The notes under the pieces: generated by a model | Seen by the model: the letters and a program-made list of their open reading frames with translations, nothing else | Databases searched by the model: none | What the model was told of the DNA's origin: nothing | Part shown: piece by piece, positions 53,818 to 64,000 of the stretch | Layout of the letters: each line of letters starts with the position of its first letter | How positions within the stretch are numbered: position 1 is the first letter of the stretch | Translations under genes and position numbers: made by a program | Assembly (NCBI RefSeq): GCF_016427505.1 | Contig: NZ_JAELXS010000001.1 | Location: 620,001-684,000, forward strand | Reading direction: 5' to 3' | Length of the DNA stretch: 64,000 nt | From: Sphingomonas mollis | GTDB taxonomy: Bacteria; Pseudomonadota; Alphaproteobacteria; Sphingomonadales; Sphingomonadaceae

Positions 53818-54927
53818 TCATGGCTTGAACGCGGCGAGGCGGCGGTTGGCATCGGCGCGGACGTTCGCCCAGAACAGGCTGTAGTCGTACACGTGATAAT
53901 TGTTGCCGGGCAACACATAGGGGCCGACCGCCGGCCCCTCGCCGATCAACAGGAAGCCGCGCTCGTCGCAGCGGGCGGGCACCTTGCCGGCGGTGATGGC
54001 GGCGGTGGCGAGGTCGGCGGCGGGGTAGAGCGTGCCGAGATTCGCGGTGGCGGGCGCAGTGGCGCCGGGCGTGCCGGTCAGCGGATTGGTGCAGATCATC
54101 GGCGTGCCGCGCCGGGGCTGGCCATCGAAGCCGGTCGTCTTGTCATAGGTGTCGACGATCAGCGACGGATCGGCGGGTTCGGCAAAGGTCTGCCACGACA
54201 GGATGCAGTGTGCCTGATCGGCGGTCGCGCAGTCGGGCAGGCCGAGGCGGGGGAGGTCGGTGGTGCGTGAGATCGGCCAGCCGACGACATAGGCGGCGAC
54301 GACGCGGCGTTGGAGCTTCGGGTCGGTCGCGATCCGGTCGCGCAGCAGATGCGTCAGGTGGAGCGCGCCTTGGCTGTGGCCGGCGAGGATGATCGGGCGG
54401 CGGGGGCCGATCTGGTGAAGGAAGCTGTCGAAGGCCGCCTCCACGTCGCCGTACGCGAGGTTCAGTGCGCGTTCGGCATCGGCGGCGCTGGTCAGGAACG
54501 CGCCGAACGTGGCCTGGCGATAGCGCGGTGCCCAGATCTCGCCGGCCTCGTTGAAGGCGCTGGCCTGACCGCGCAGGAACAGCGCGGCGCGATCGTTGGT
54601 CTCGGCATCGTCGATCGGCGCGTTCCAGTGATCGCGGCTGACATAGGAGGTGGGGTGGATGAAGAAGACCGCGGCGCCGCCGGGCGTGGCGCGGGTGCTG
54701 TAGCCCTCGGGCGTCCAGAGGGCGGGATTGCCGGGCAGGTCGGGGCGGGCGAGCCACATCGCCTTGTCGTCATAGGCATTGCGCGCGACATCGGGCTGGG
54801 CGCGGAACTCCTCGCCCGGCACCAGCGTCATGCGGATCAGGTCGTTGCCGAAGAAGCGATAGGCGAAGGCGCCGGCGAGGACGAGGACGATCAGTCCGGC
54901 GATGATGTAGAGAAACTTGCGCGCCAC
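53818..54927 (-). CDS. DUF3089 alpha/beta-hydrolase, membrane-anchored
   Basis: 369 residues from GTG 54927; the long extension to 55377 runs antisense over gatC and is rejected. An uncleaved N-terminal anchor ([22 protein letters not shown]) is followed by a periplasmic alpha/beta-hydrolase domain. The nucleophile elbow GHSQGA holds Ser185, preceded by [27 protein letters not shown] and the C-terminal [12 protein letters not shown] (probable catalytic His) are typical of the DUF3089 family. It may be a lipase or esterase; the substrate is unknown. It is divergent from gatC. Confidence 0.85.
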   Translation of the reverse strand: MARKFLYIIAGLIVLVLAGAFAYRFFGNDLIRMTLVPGEEFRAQPDVARNAYDDKAMWLARPDLPGNPALWTPEGYSTRATPGGAAVFFIHPTSYVSRDHWNAPIDDAETNDRAALFLRGQASAFNEAGEIWAPRYRQATFGAFLTSAADAERALNLAYGDVEAAFDSFLHQIGPRRPIILAGHSQGALHLTHLLRDRIATDPKLQRRVVAAYVVGWPISRTTDLPRLGLPDCATADQAHCILSWQTFAEPADPSLIVDTYDKTTGFDGQPRRGTPMICTNPLTGTPGATAPATANLGTLYPAADLATAAITAGKVPARCDERGFLLIGEGPAVGPYVLPGNNYHVYDYSLFWANVRADANRRLAAFKP

Positions 54928-55039
54928 TCGCTCACTCCGTGGGTGGTGGCGACCGCCCGTGCCCCAGAGTGGCCGTTCATGCAATCGCGGGCGGATAAAC
55001 CATTGCATGCGGACAAGCGCGGATGCTAGCCGCGCTCTC

Positions 55040-55327
55040 ATGTCCGTCGACACCAACACCGTCAAGAAGATCGCCAGCCTCGCCCGGCTCGCGATCACCG
55101 AGGAGGATGCGAGCAGGCTCGCGCCCGAACTCGGCAACATCCTCCACTGGATCGAACAGCTCGAACAGGTCGATACCACTGGTATCGAACCGATGACCGC
55201 CGTGATCCCCAACCACCTGCGGCTGCGCGACGATGTCGTGACCGACGGCGGTATTCGCGACGCGCTGATGCAGAATGCGCCGCAGGGTGAGCATGGATTC
55301 TTCACGGTGCCGAAGGTGATCGAATGA
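55040..55327 (+). CDS. gatC: Asp-tRNA(Asn)/Glu-tRNA(Gln) amidotransferase subunit C
   Basis: 95 residues from ATG 55040; the frame to 54917 is too long for the family. [20 protein letters not shown] and [19 protein letters not shown] are the conserved GatC belts that wrap GatA and GatB. GatCAB converts misacylated Glu-tRNA(Gln) or Asp-tRNA(Asn) into the correct amide form. gatA follows after a 67-bp gap containing a REP unit, and gatB is 2.7 kb downstream beyond an inserted glycosyltransferase gene. Confidence 0.95.
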   Translation: MSVDTNTVKKIASLARLAITEEDASRLAPELGNILHWIEQLEQVDTTGIEPMTAVIPNHLRLRDDVVTDGGIRDALMQNAPQGEHGFFTVPKVIE

Positions 55328-55350
55328 TGGCCGCAGGATATCATTCGATC

Positions 55351-55370
55351 ATCCCGGCGCAGGCCGGGAT
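55351..55370. repeat. Single REP-like hairpin
   Basis: ATCCCGGCGCAGGCCGGGAT, a 20-bp imperfect palindrome of the same family as the pair at 42598 but with a different loop, lies between gatC and gatA. Confidence 0.65.
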
Positions 55371-55394
55371 CTCCCACGACATGGGGAATGCTTC

Positions 55395-56879
55395 GTGAGC
55401 GACGTAACCGATCTCGGCATCGCCGGCCTGCGCGACGGGTTCCGCGCCGGGGAGTTCTCCGCGCGCGATGTGGCGGAGGCGTTCAATGCGCGGGTCGATG
55501 CGGCCGATGCGCTGAACGCGTTTCTGGTGAAGACGCCCGACCATGCGCTGGCCGCCGCCGATGTCGCCGATGCCGCGCGGGCGGCGGGGGAAGCGCCGAA
55601 GCCGCTGGCCGGCGTGCCGATCGGCATGAAGGACCTGTTCTGCACGAAGGGCGTCGCCACCACGGCGGCGAGCCACATCCTGGAAGGCTTCGTGCCGCCG
55701 TACGAATCCGCCGTCTCGCAGAATCTGTGGGATGCGGGTGCGGGGATGCTCGGCAAGCTGAACATGGACCAGTTCGCGATGGGATCGTCGAACGAGACGT
55801 CCGCGTTCGGCAATGTGATTTCGCCATGGCGGCGCAAGGATGGCGGTAACGCGCCGCTGGCGCCGGGCGGCTCGTCGGGCGGGTCGTCGTCGGCGGTCGC
55901 GGCGCGGCTGTGTCCGGGGGCGACGGGGACGGATACCGGCGGTTCGATCCGCCAGCCGGCGGCGTTCACCGGGATCAGCGGGATCAAGCCGACCTATGGC
56001 CGCTGCTCGCGCTGGGGCACGATCGCGTTCGCCTCGTCGCTCGATCAGGCGGGGCCGATGGCGCGCGACGTGCGCGACTGCGCGATCATGCTGGAGGCGA
56101 TGGCGGGGTTCGACGTGCGCGATGCGACGTCGCTGCAGCTCGACGTGCCGCAGTGGGAAGCGGGGCTGTCCGCCGACCTGAAGGGCAAGCGGATCGGCAT
56201 TCCCAAGGAATACCGCGTCGACGGCATGCCGGCCGAGATCGAGACGTTGTGGCAGCAGGGCATCGACTGGCTGCGCGATGCGGGGGCGGAGATCGTCGAG
56301 GTCTCGTTGCCGCACACCAAGTATGCGCTGCCGGCTTATTACATCATCGCGCCGGCGGAGGCGTCGTCCAACCTCGCGCGCTATGACGGCGTGCGGTACG
56401 GTCTGCGCGACCTGCCCGAAGGGGCGGGGTTGCAGGATATGTATGCCGCGACGCGCGCCGATGGCTTCGGCGACGAGGTGAAGCGGCGGATCATGATCGG
56501 CACCTATGTGCTGTCGGCCGGCTTCTACGACGCCTATTACACGCAGGCGCAGAAGGTGCGGACGCTGATTGCGCGCGATTTCGAGCGGGCGTGGGAGGCA
56601 TGCGACCTGTTGCTGGCACCGACCGCGCCGTCGGCGGCGTTCGCGCTGGGCGAGAAGTCGGCCGATCCGATCGCGATGTACCTGAACGACGTCTTCACGG
56701 TGCCGTCGTCGCTGGCGGGCCTGCCGGCGATGAGCGTGCCGGGCGGGCTGGATGCGGCGGGTCTGCCGCTTGGGTTGCAGATCATCGGCAAGCCGCTGGA
56801 CGAGCAGGGCGTGCTGAACGCCGGTCTGGCGATCGAGCAGCGCGCCGGCTTCGTCGCCCGGCCAGAGGCCTGGTGGTAA
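55395..56879 (+). CDS. gatA: Asp-tRNA(Asn)/Glu-tRNA(Gln) amidotransferase subunit A
   Basis: 494 residues from GTG 55395. The amidase-signature triad is complete: Lys79 in PIGMKDLF, the cis-serine Ser160 in [11 protein letters not shown] and the nucleophile Ser184 in [10 protein letters not shown]. It releases ammonia from glutamine and passes it to GatB. Length matches the family. The next gene, 16 bp downstream, is a glycosyltransferase rather than gatB. Confidence 0.97.
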   Translation: MSDVTDLGIAGLRDGFRAGEFSARDVAEAFNARVDAADALNAFLVKTPDHALAAADVADAARAAGEAPKPLAGVPIGMKDLFCTKGVATTAASHILEGFVPPYESAVSQNLWDAGAGMLGKLNMDQFAMGSSNETSAFGNVISPWRRKDGGNAPLAPGGSSGGSSSAVAARLCPGATGTDTGGSIRQPAAFTGISGIKPTYGRCSRWGTIAFASSLDQAGPMARDVRDCAIMLEAMAGFDVRDATSLQLDVPQWEAGLSADLKGKRIGIPKEYRVDGMPAEIETLWQQGIDWLRDAGAEIVEVSLPHTKYALPAYYIIAPAEASSNLARYDGVRYGLRDLPEGAGLQDMYAATRADGFGDEVKRRIMIGTYVLSAGFYDAYYTQAQKVRTLIARDFERAWEACDLLLAPTAPSAAFALGEKSADPIAMYLNDVFTVPSSLAGLPAMSVPGGLDAAGLPLGLQIIGKPLDEQGVLNAGLAIEQRAGFVARPEAWW

Positions 56880-56895
56880 GCCGGGGCACGCCACG

Positions 56896-58026
56896 ATGAA
56901 CGATGGTCCGTCCGTTCCGGGTTCGGCGCGGCGACCCAAGGTGCATGTGCATCTGTCCTACGGGCAGAGCGTGGCCCGGTTCGCGGAGTTGTTCGCGGCG
57001 GGCCAGCAGCCGGAGCGGACGCCCTACGGGTTCCATCACGCCGAGGAATGCGGCTTCGACGTCAGCTTTTCCGAGGATGACCGGCGCGACGGTCGTCGCA
57101 AGATCGCGCGGTGGACGTTGCGGCGCTTCTCGCTCGACCTGTCGCATGCGTATTTCAACCGGCGCCGGATGGCGGCGGCGGACATCATCTGGACGATGAG
57201 CGAATGGGACGCGATGTCGGCCCGGTTGCTGATGGAACTGGGGGTCGTGCCGAAGCGGCCGATCATCGGCACTGCCATCTGGGTATTCGACTGGTGGGAC
57301 GGTCTGTCGGCGCATCGGCGCCTGGTCTATGAGCCGTTGCTGAAGCGGCTGGACCTGTTGCTGACGCATACGCAGGCGTGCCTGAACAAGGCGCGCGCGA
57401 CCTTGCCGGCGGTGCGAACGCAGCTGATGCATTTCGGGATCGCGGCGGACACGTTCCAGCCGGTGTCGGACGATGTGGCGGGGCGGCGGGTGACCCGCAT
57501 CGTCGCGGCGGGCAACGACATGACCCGCGACTGGCAGGTGCTGCTCGACGCGTTCGGCAACGATCCCGATTACGAGCTGGTCATCATCAACCGCGAGTTG
57601 AGCGACGACCTGTTGGCGAAGTACACCAACCTGACGATCCCGCGCGAACCGCCGATGCCGGAGTTCCGGCGGCTTTATGCGGGCGCGACCTATGTCGCGG
57701 TGCCGATGCGCGACAACATCTATTCGGGCATCACCGTCGCGCTGGAAGCGATGGCGATGGGCGTGCCGGTGATCGCGACGCGGACGGGCGGCGTGCCGAC
57801 CTATATGGGCGAGGATGAGGCGCTGTTCGTGCCGCCGGCCGACCCCGCGGCGTGGCGCGCGGCCGCGACATCGCAGACGCCGGACGAGCGGCAGGCGATG
57901 GCGCGACGAGCGAATGCCCGTTTCCTGCGCGAGGATTATTCGACGCTCGGCATGATGCGGCGATATACTGAATTTTCCGCGCCGCTGATCGGGCGCCGGG
58001 CGAAAGATGGACGAATCGATGACTGA
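56896..58026 (+). CDS. Family 4 glycosyltransferase
   Basis: 376 residues with a GT-B fold. The C-terminal nucleotide-sugar part shows [20 protein letters not shown] near 197 and the GT4 signature [20 protein letters not shown] near 276, with the E-x7-E-type acidic pair. The N-terminal acceptor domain contains [16 protein letters not shown]. There is no signal or membrane segment. It sits between gatA and gatB (16 bp after gatA, overlapping gatB), so it is probably co-transcribed with an aminoacyl-tRNA modifying complex. Sugar and acceptor are unknown. Confidence 0.87.
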   Translation: MNDGPSVPGSARRPKVHVHLSYGQSVARFAELFAAGQQPERTPYGFHHAEECGFDVSFSEDDRRDGRRKIARWTLRRFSLDLSHAYFNRRRMAAADIIWTMSEWDAMSARLLMELGVVPKRPIIGTAIWVFDWWDGLSAHRRLVYEPLLKRLDLLLTHTQACLNKARATLPAVRTQLMHFGIAADTFQPVSDDVAGRRVTRIVAAGNDMTRDWQVLLDAFGNDPDYELVIINRELSDDLLAKYTNLTIPREPPMPEFRRLYAGATYVAVPMRDNIYSGITVALEAMAMGVPVIATRTGGVPTYMGEDEALFVPPADPAAWRAAATSQTPDERQAMARRANARFLREDYSTLGMMRRYTEFSAPLIGRRAKDGRIDD

Positions 58027-59491
58027 GCACGCGTACAGGATTCAGGGCGCCACCGGCGAGTGGGAGGTCGTGATCGGCCTGGAGGTCCATGCCCAGGTCA
58101 CCTCCGATGCCAAGCTGTTCTCCGGCGCGGCGACGACGTTCGGCGCGGAGCCGAACACGCAGGTGTCGCTGGTCGATGCGGCGATGCCGGGAATGCTGCC
58201 GGTGCCGAACCGCGAGTGCATCCGGCAGGCGGTGCGCACCGGCATGGCGATCGATGCGCAGATCAACAAATGGTCGCGGTTCGATCGCAAGAATTATTTC
58301 TATGCCGATCTGCCGCAGGGATATCAGATCAGCCAGCTCTATCACCCGCTGGTGGGCGAGGGCGCGATCGAGATCAGTCTGGACGACAAGAACCCCGATG
58401 CCGCCGGCAAGACGATCGGCGTCGAACGTATCCATGTCGAACAGGATGCCGGCAAGCTGATGCACGATCAGCATCCGACGCGCTCCTATGTCGACCTGAA
58501 CCGGTCGGGCGTCGCGCTGATGGAGATCGTCAGCCGGCCGGACATGCGGTCGCCGGCCGAGGCGGGCGCGTATCTGAGCAAGCTGCGGTCGATCCTGCGC
58601 TATGTCGGCAGTTGCGACGGCAATATGGATCAGGGATCGATGCGCGCCGACGTGAACGTCAGCGTGCGCAAGCCCGGCGACGAATATGGCACCCGGACCG
58701 AGACCAAGAACGTCAATTCGGTGCGTTTCGTGATGGCGGTGGTCGAGCAGGAGGCCAAGCGTCAGGTCGAGGTGATCGAGGCGGGCGGCAAGATCGTGCA
58801 GGAAACGCGGCTCTACGATCCCGATCGCAACGAGACGCGGTCGATGCGATCGAAGGAAGACGCGCATGATTACCGCTATTTCCCCGATCCCGACCTGTTG
58901 CCGCTGGAACTGGACGACGCGTTTCTGGACGAATGCCGGGCGAGCCTGCCCGAACTGCCCGACAGCAAGCGCGCGCGGTACGAGGCGGCGGGGATCACCC
59001 GGTACAACGCGGCGGTGCTGACCGCCGACGTCGATACCGCACGCTGGTTCGACGCGCTGCTGGACGCGGGCGCCAGCGCGGTGCCGGCGGCGAACTGGGT
59101 AACGTCGGAATTGTTCGGGGCGCTCAACCGGCTGGGCAAGGATATCGCCGCGTCGCCGGTGTCGCCGGCGCAGGCGGCCGAGCTGCTGGCGCTGGTCGCC
59201 GATGGCACGCTGTCGGGCAGTCTGGCCAAGCAGGTATTCGAAGTGATGTTGGAAACCGGCGACGCCCCCGCCAAGATCGTCGAGGATCGCGGGTTGAAAC
59301 AGACCAGCGACACCGGCGCGATCGAGGCGGTGATCGCGGATGTGATGGCGAAGAACCCCAACCAGCTGGCGCAGTACCGCGGCGGCAAGGAAGCGCTGTT
59401 CGGCTTCTTCGTCGGCCAGACGATGAAGGCGATGGGCGGCAAGGCCAATCCGGGCGTGGTCAACGAATTGCTGAAGAAGGCGCTGGGATAA
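58019..59491 (+). CDS. gatB: Asp-tRNA(Asn)/Glu-tRNA(Gln) amidotransferase subunit B
   Basis: 490 residues from ATG 58019, which overlaps the end of the glycosyltransferase; ATG 58007 would add four residues. The GatB signature begins [13 protein letters not shown], and [31 protein letters not shown] and [14 protein letters not shown] follow. The C-terminal YqeY-like tRNA-binding domain is present ([22 protein letters not shown]). It phosphorylates and amidates the misacylated tRNA. Complete and normal in length. Confidence 0.96.
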   Translation: MTEHAYRIQGATGEWEVVIGLEVHAQVTSDAKLFSGAATTFGAEPNTQVSLVDAAMPGMLPVPNRECIRQAVRTGMAIDAQINKWSRFDRKNYFYADLPQGYQISQLYHPLVGEGAIEISLDDKNPDAAGKTIGVERIHVEQDAGKLMHDQHPTRSYVDLNRSGVALMEIVSRPDMRSPAEAGAYLSKLRSILRYVGSCDGNMDQGSMRADVNVSVRKPGDEYGTRTETKNVNSVRFVMAVVEQEAKRQVEVIEAGGKIVQETRLYDPDRNETRSMRSKEDAHDYRYFPDPDLLPLELDDAFLDECRASLPELPDSKRARYEAAGITRYNAAVLTADVDTARWFDALLDAGASAVPAANWVTSELFGALNRLGKDIAASPVSPAQAAELLALVADGTLSGSLAKQVFEVMLETGDAPAKIVEDRGLKQTSDTGAIEAVIADVMAKNPNQLAQYRGGKEALFGFFVGQTMKAMGGKANPGVVNELLKKALG

Positions 59492-59572
59492 CCGGCGTCT
59501 CCACGTCGATGTGATGATGGCCGGGGCGCGTGGGTTACGCCTTTTTAACCAGCCAAACTTACATCGGCGCCG

Positions 59573-59902
59573 ATGACTTTCACTGTTGTTCCCGCTGGTA
59601 AAATGCTGATTGCGGTGCAGGGGGCGATGGCGATCATCGCCCTGGTCGTGGTGACGATGTGGCCGCCGGTCTCGGGGAATATGCTGCTCGTTCCCATGAC
59701 CGGCGGCGATGCCAATCAGGTCGCGCGGGTAGCGCTGGCCGGTGGCGCCGCGTTGGTCGGCGCCGGGCCGTTCCGGGGGTCGATGGTCGTCACCGGCAAT
59801 CGGAGCCGGATCGAGCGAGAGATCATGTCGTGGAACATCGTCGTCCTGGCGGCACCGCCGGCCGGTTGCGGCACGGGCCGTGCGCCGGGGGCGCTGGCGT
59901 GA
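59573..59902 (+). CDS. Small membrane protein coupled to the chemoreceptor gene
   Basis: 109 residues with two hydrophobic segments ([20 protein letters not shown] and [17 protein letters not shown]). Its stop overlaps a GTG start of the following chemoreceptor (GTGA at 59899-59902), which supports translation of both. No family is recognised. The protein ends in a Cys/Gly/Ala-rich tail. It could be an accessory of the receptor or simply a short upstream frame that couples its translation. Confidence 0.45.
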   Translation: MTFTVVPAGKMLIAVQGAMAIIALVVVTMWPPVSGNMLLVPMTGGDANQVARVALAGGAALVGAGPFRGSMVVTGNRSRIEREIMSWNIVVLAAPPAGCGTGRAPGALA

Positions 59903-61497
59903 GCCGGGCGGGCACCATGGCGATCGGCGTCGAGCGGGACATTGCTGCGCCTTCCACGCTCAACGCGCTCGACCGACTGCGTCGGCGTGGTGTCCAGGCA
60001 TGGGCGCTGATCGGCTGGATATCGTTCGCGCTGCTGCTGATCGGCAACGCCGCGCTGGGGGAAAGCGTCACCGCGCCGCTCGTCATCGTCGGCGCGCTCA
60101 TCAACATCGGCCCTACGTTCATGGCCGTCAGGGGACGGTACGATGCCGAGGCGCGGACCCTGATGGGGTCGCTGGCCGCGGTGATCCCGGCCATGCTGGT
60201 GTTCCTGCTGAACGGGCATCCGTGGCAGATGGACGCGCACATGTATTTCTTCGTCGGCATGGCGGCGCTGGTCGTGCTGGCCGATTGGCGGCCGATCCTG
60301 CTGGCGACGGTGTTGACCGCGATCCACCATCTGTCGCTGGAATGGCTGGCGCCGGAATGGGTGTTCACCGGCAGCGGCAATCTGGGCCGGGTGCTGTTCC
60401 ACGTCGTGGCGGTGGGACTGCAATTCGGTGCGCTGACGGTGCTGTCGGTGCAGCTAGAGCGGTTGTTTCTGTCGCAGGAGGAGGCGTTGCGCAACGCGCG
60501 CGACCTGACCGACGTCGCCGAGGAACAGGAGCGGCGCACGAAGGATGCCTTGCGGCAGGCTCATGCCGCCGAGGCCGAGGCGGCGACGGAGCGGAGCCGG
60601 CGTCAGGAGCAGGCGGCACGGGCGGCGGCGGAACGACGCGGCGAACTCGTCTCCCTCGCCAATGAATTCGATCGATCGGTGACGTCGGTGGTGAAAACCA
60701 TCGCTCAGGCGACGAGGCAGTTGGAAAACACCGCCGTCAAGCTGGAGGACGTCAGCAGCGCCGCCACGCAGGAAGCGGTCGAAGTGGCGTCCGGCGCGAC
60801 CAGGGCCGCGTCGGAAATCGCGCAGGTGGCGGCATCGATCCGTATCCTGTCGGGGTCGATCCGGACGATCGCGGTGACCGCCGGCCGCCAGTCCGAATTG
60901 ACCGTCTGGGCCAGCACGGAGGCCGAGCGGAGCGTGCAGACGGTCGCGATGCTGGAGGAACATGCGGTCGAGATCGAGGGCTTCCTCGACGATATCCGCG
61001 ACATCGCCAGCAAGACGAACCTGCTGGCGCTGAACGCGACGATCGAGGCTGCGCGGGCGGGCGATGCCGGTCGCGGCTTCGCGGTGGTCGCGGGCGAGGT
61101 CAAATCGCTGTCGGCGGATACCAAGCGGGCGAGCGACCGCATCCGCACGCTGATCGTCGGTATCCGCGACGGCGTGGCGGATACCGGGCAGAAGCTGCGC
61201 AGCGTGAACGACGCGATCGGCAAGGTGTCGGCCGCTGCATCCGGCATCGCGGTCACGGTCGGCGAGCAGCGATCATCGGCGGAGGAGATCGATACCGGGG
61301 CGGACAGGGCGGTGGGGACGGCCGACGACATCGAAAGCCGCATCGCCGGCGTCGCCACGACGATCGGCGCGGCATCGTCGCTATCGGCATCCGTCCGCAG
61401 CAGCGCCGGCGATCTGGCGATCAGTGCGCAGGACCTTCGCGCATCGACCGACCTGTTCGTCTCGTTCCTGCAGGCGGAGGAGACGTTCGCGGCGTAG
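59899..61497 (+). CDS. Methyl-accepting chemotaxis-type signalling protein with a polytopic membrane domain
   Basis: 532 residues from GTG 59899 (ATG 59917 is an alternative); the frame to 59659 overlaps the previous gene. The N-terminal 190 residues hold about six hydrophobic helices with histidine-bearing loops ([27 protein letters not shown]), with no periplasmic ligand domain. A coiled coil follows (about 200-260), then the cytoplasmic signalling hairpin, with the CheA/CheW-contact tip in [20 protein letters not shown]. The sensor design suggests detection within the membrane, for example of redox or energy state. No pentapeptide for CheR is seen. Confidence 0.88.
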   Translation: MSRAGTMAIGVERDIAAPSTLNALDRLRRRGVQAWALIGWISFALLLIGNAALGESVTAPLVIVGALINIGPTFMAVRGRYDAEARTLMGSLAAVIPAMLVFLLNGHPWQMDAHMYFFVGMAALVVLADWRPILLATVLTAIHHLSLEWLAPEWVFTGSGNLGRVLFHVVAVGLQFGALTVLSVQLERLFLSQEEALRNARDLTDVAEEQERRTKDALRQAHAAEAEAATERSRRQEQAARAAAERRGELVSLANEFDRSVTSVVKTIAQATRQLENTAVKLEDVSSAATQEAVEVASGATRAASEIAQVAASIRILSGSIRTIAVTAGRQSELTVWASTEAERSVQTVAMLEEHAVEIEGFLDDIRDIASKTNLLALNATIEAARAGDAGRGFAVVAGEVKSLSADTKRASDRIRTLIVGIRDGVADTGQKLRSVNDAIGKVSAAASGIAVTVGEQRSSAEEIDTGADRAVGTADDIESRIAGVATTIGAASSLSASVRSSAGDLAISAQDLRASTDLFVSFLQAEETFAA

Positions 61498-61566
61498 ATC
61501 GGCCGGCGAGGGCCGACACCGCTTTGCGCTGGCAAGGCGCGGCGTGGATGGGCTATCCGGCCGGGC

Positions 61567-63099
61567 ATGAAGCATGCGCTCCCCGTCACCCGCGAAGCGG
61601 ATTTCTCCGCCTGGTATCAATCCGTCATCGCCGAGGCCGATCTGGCCGAGGAATCCGGCGTGCGTGGCTGCATGGTCATCCGGCCATGGGGATACGGCAT
61701 CTGGGAGCGTATCCAGCGGCTGCTCGACGACCGGATCAAGGCGACCGGGCATGAGAATTGCTATTTCCCGCTGTTCATCCCGCTGTCGTACTTCGAAAAG
61801 GAGGCGGAGCATGTCGAGGGGTTCGCCAAGGAGATGGCGGTCGTCACGCATCACCGGCTGATCGCCGACGGCAAGGGCGGTTTGACCCCCGATCCGGCCG
61901 CGAAGCTGGAGGAGCCGCTGGTCGTGCGGCCGACGAGCGAGATGGTGATCGGCAGCGCCTTTGCCCGCTGGATCCAGTCGTGGCGCGACCTGCCGGTGCT
62001 CATCAACCAATGGGCGAACGTCGTCCGCTGGGAAATGCGGACGCGGATGTTCCTGCGCACGTCCGAATTCCTGTGGCAGGAGGGCCATACCGCGCACGCC
62101 AGCGCCGACGAGGCGCGCGAGGAGACGCTGAGGATGCTGGAGGTGTACCGCGAGTTTTCCGAAACCTGTCTGGCGGTGCATGTCGTGACGGGCGAGAAGC
62201 CCGAGAACGAGCGCTTTCCGGGGGCCGTCGCGACCTATTCGATCGAGGCGATGATGCAGGACGGCAAGGCGTTGCAGGCCGGCACCAGCCATTTTCTCGG
62301 CACCAACTTCGCCTCCGCGCAGAACATCCGGTTCCAGAACACGAGCGGCGAATTCGAGCTGGCGAACACGACGAGTTGGGGCGTGTCGACGCGGATGATC
62401 GGCGCGGTCATCATGGTGCATGGCGACGACGACGGCCTGCGTGTGCCGCCGGCGATCGCGCCGTGGCAGGTGGTGATCGTGCCGATGCTGCGCGACCAGC
62501 CCGAGGATGAAGCGATCGTGGCGTATTGCCGTGATCTCCAAAAGGAGCTGGCGGGGCTGTCGACGCTGGCCGAGCCGGTGCGGGCGTTGCTCGACCTGAA
62601 ACCGGCCAAGGCGGCCACCAAGCGCTGGGGCTGGGTGAAGAAGGGCGCGCCGGTGGTGATCGAGGTCGGTGGCCGTGACGTCGCCGGCGGCAACGTGTCG
62701 GTCATCCGGCGTGATCGCCTGTACCGCGAAGACGGCAAGCTGAATTCGGCGGTGATGCCGCGCGGCGAGTTGGTCGATACGCTGTCCGCCACGCTGGCCG
62801 ACATGCAGGGCGGATTGCTGGCCCAGTCGACCGAGGCGCTGCGGGCGCAGGTCGCGCCGGTGGACGAATGGTCGGCGGTCGAAACGCATTTCGCCGAGGG
62901 TCGCAGGAACCCCGGCTGGCTGGACGTTCGGTGGTCAAAGCCGACGGGGGCGACGCTGGACAAGGTGGTCGAGCGGTTGAAGGCGTTGAAGCTGACGATC
63001 CGCAACGCGCCGCTAGGGCAGACCGGCTGCGACGAAGGCCCCTGCATCTTCACCGGCGAGCCGGCGGTGGAGCGCGTCCTGATCGGGCGGGCTTACTGA
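61567..63099 (+). CDS. proS: Prolyl-tRNA synthetase, archaeal/eukaryotic-like (type 3)
   Basis: 510 residues. Class II motifs are visible: motif 2 region (NQWANVVRWEMRTRMFLRTSEFLWQEGHTAH, described in pieces: VVRWEMRTRMFLR near 156 and FLWQEGHTAH near 174) and motif 3 (GTNFASAQNIRF region). The opening FSAWYQSVIAEADLAEESGVR and the C-terminal zinc-domain-like TGCDEGPCIFTGEP, ending in a terminal Tyr, mark the archaeal/eukaryotic-like form. The usual bacterial editing insertion is absent. It charges tRNA-Pro in the cytosol. It lies 69 bp after the chemoreceptor gene. Confidence 0.94.
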   Translation: MKHALPVTREADFSAWYQSVIAEADLAEESGVRGCMVIRPWGYGIWERIQRLLDDRIKATGHENCYFPLFIPLSYFEKEAEHVEGFAKEMAVVTHHRLIADGKGGLTPDPAAKLEEPLVVRPTSEMVIGSAFARWIQSWRDLPVLINQWANVVRWEMRTRMFLRTSEFLWQEGHTAHASADEAREETLRMLEVYREFSETCLAVHVVTGEKPENERFPGAVATYSIEAMMQDGKALQAGTSHFLGTNFASAQNIRFQNTSGEFELANTTSWGVSTRMIGAVIMVHGDDDGLRVPPAIAPWQVVIVPMLRDQPEDEAIVAYCRDLQKELAGLSTLAEPVRALLDLKPAKAATKRWGWVKKGAPVVIEVGGRDVAGGNVSVIRRDRLYREDGKLNSAVMPRGELVDTLSATLADMQGGLLAQSTEALRAQVAPVDEWSAVETHFAEGRRNPGWLDVRWSKPTGATLDKVVERLKALKLTIRNAPLGQTGCDEGPCIFTGEPAVERVLIGRAY

Positions 63100-63104
63100 T
63101 CGAC

Positions 63105-64000
63105 ATGTCCGTGTCGCCGAAACGGCCCATCGCCCGGCGCGCGCTGACGCCGGGCCGACTGGCGGCGCGGGCGGCGATCGTGGCGGCGCGACCGCGATTC
63201 TATCGGGCGGGGCGGCTGGGGCCGTTCGTCACGCTGGCGATCCGGGCGGTGGCGGTGCTGGTGCTGGTCGGGATCGCGCTGGGCGGGCACTGGCTGGAGC
63301 GGGACGGGCTGCGCGACAATACCGATGGCGCGATCTCGTTTCTGGACGTCGTGTATTTCACGGTCATCACCGTCACCACGGTCGGGTATGGCGATATCGT
63401 GCCGGTATCGGACGCGGCGCGAATGTTCGACACGTTCGTGGTTACGCCGATCCGCATCTTCGTGTTCCTCATCTTTCTGGGGAGCGCGTACAGTTTCATG
63501 CTGCGGCAGGGTTGGGAACGGTGGCGGATGGACCTGATACGACGCGAACTGAAGGGCCATGTGATCGTCTGCGGCTATGGCCGGTCGGGCACGGCGGCGG
63601 TGGCGGAACTGCTGGAGCGGGGGCATGACCCGCGCAGCATCGTCGTGGTCGACGAACGCGGCGAACGCCTGCGGCTGGCGGAGGAACTGGGCGTCGCGAC
63701 GGTCGAGGGCGATGCGACGCACAACCGCGTGCTGTCGATCGCCAAGGTGGAGGCGGCGTCGCAGGTGATCGTATCGCCGGGACGCGACGATACCGCCGTG
63801 CTGATAATCCTCACCATCCGCCGGTTGTCGCCCCATGCGGTGATCGCGGTGGCGATCGCGGCGATCGAGAACGAACTGCTCGCCCGCGATGCCGGCGCGA
63901 CGATCATCGTCAACCCGGTCAGTTTCGGCGGGCAATTGCTGGCGCAATGTACCGCCGGGCCGCACATCGCCGATTATGTCGCCGATCTGGTGACGCGCGG
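63105..64000 (+). CDS. Potassium channel with RCK/TrkA-N domain (partial, runs off the window)
   Basis: The frame opens at ATG 63105, 5 bp after proS, and is still open at the window end (298 codons seen). A basic N-terminus precedes one transmembrane helix (VAVLVLVGIALGG). A pore loop with the potassium selectivity filter TVGYGD comes next, then a second helix (FVFLIFLGSAYSFML). From about residue 148 a Rossmann-type RCK/TrkA-N domain begins (HVIVCGYGRSGTAAVAELLE) with GDATHNRVL. This is the two-helix MthK/YugO-type ligand-gated potassium channel layout. The C-terminal end is missing because of the window limit. Confidence 0.92.
   Translation, partial: MSVSPKRPIARRALTPGRLAARAAIVAARPRFYRAGRLGPFVTLAIRAVAVLVLVGIALGGHWLERDGLRDNTDGAISFLDVVYFTVITVTTVGYGDIVPVSDAARMFDTFVVTPIRIFVFLIFLGSAYSFMLRQGWERWRMDLIRRELKGHVIVCGYGRSGTAAVAELLERGHDPRSIVVVDERGERLRLAEELGVATVEGDATHNRVLSIAKVEAASQVIVSPGRDDTAVLIILTIRRLSPHAVIAVAIAAIENELLARDAGATIIVNPVSFGGQLLAQCTAGPHIADYVADLVTR

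Overview
The window is a stretch of high-GC chromosomal DNA from an alphaproteobacterium, most likely Sphingomonas or a close sphingomonad. The assignment rests on gene content: TonB-dependent receptors next to a tryptophan-halogenase-like protein and its DUF6445-type partner, an alphaproteobacterial amino-acid and pyrimidine gene set, and many REP-like hairpin repeats. No plasmid, phage or IS element is intact. Most genes are housekeeping or carbohydrate-related, are densely packed, and often overlap by ATGA.

Layout. 0-1.7 kb: end of gcvPA and all of gcvPB (glycine decarboxylase). 1.9-3.4 kb: a small membrane protein and an EamA-type transporter. 3.4-4.0 kb: no clear gene. 4.1-12.8 kb: a nine-gene leftward operon, mostly translationally coupled. 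It encodes a GMC flavo-oxidoreductase, a Tat-exported gluconate-dehydrogenase subunit-3 protein, a small cytochrome c, a DUF1080 protein, three TIM-barrel isomerase/lyase-like proteins, a Gfo/Idh/MocA oxidoreductase and an MFS permease. A divergent LacI regulator with a perfect palindromic operator sits at its head. 14.1-24.0 kb: a companion uptake and hydrolysis locus with two (alpha/alpha)6-type glycoside-hydrolase-like exported proteins, a TonB receptor, DUF6445 and a halogenase-like flavoprotein. Together the two loci look like a system that imports a glycoside, oxidises its sugar at C3 in the periplasm, cleaves the 3-keto-glycoside and finishes catabolism in the cytosol.

24.2-34.3 kb: tRNA-Leu(UAG), then tig, clpP and clpX. 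This proteostasis cluster is interrupted twice by a convergent pair of a GT2 glycosyltransferase and a polytopic membrane protein that looks like a GT-C glycosyltransferase. 34.7-38.4 kb: three more glycosyltransferase-like genes and a broken M1 aminopeptidase remnant. 38.7-47.2 kb: a phage-like domain protein, leuA with a leucine-rich leader peptide, two tandem BLUF photoreceptors (one lacking key photocycle residues), yceI, ilvC, ilvN, ilvB and miaA. Each ilv junction carries an inverted pair from a different REP family. 47.2-53.8 kb: serB, a ParA/ribbon-helix-helix/TPR-lipoprotein trio, repeats, a degenerate dihydroorotase (pyrC') coupled to pyrB, and ruvX. 53.8-64 kb: a DUF3089 hydrolase, gatC, gatA, a GT4 glycosyltransferase, gatB, a chemoreceptor, an archaeal/eukaryotic-like proS, and a truncated potassium channel running off the end.

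All calls come from reading the sequence and remembered family features. No database search or structure prediction was run.
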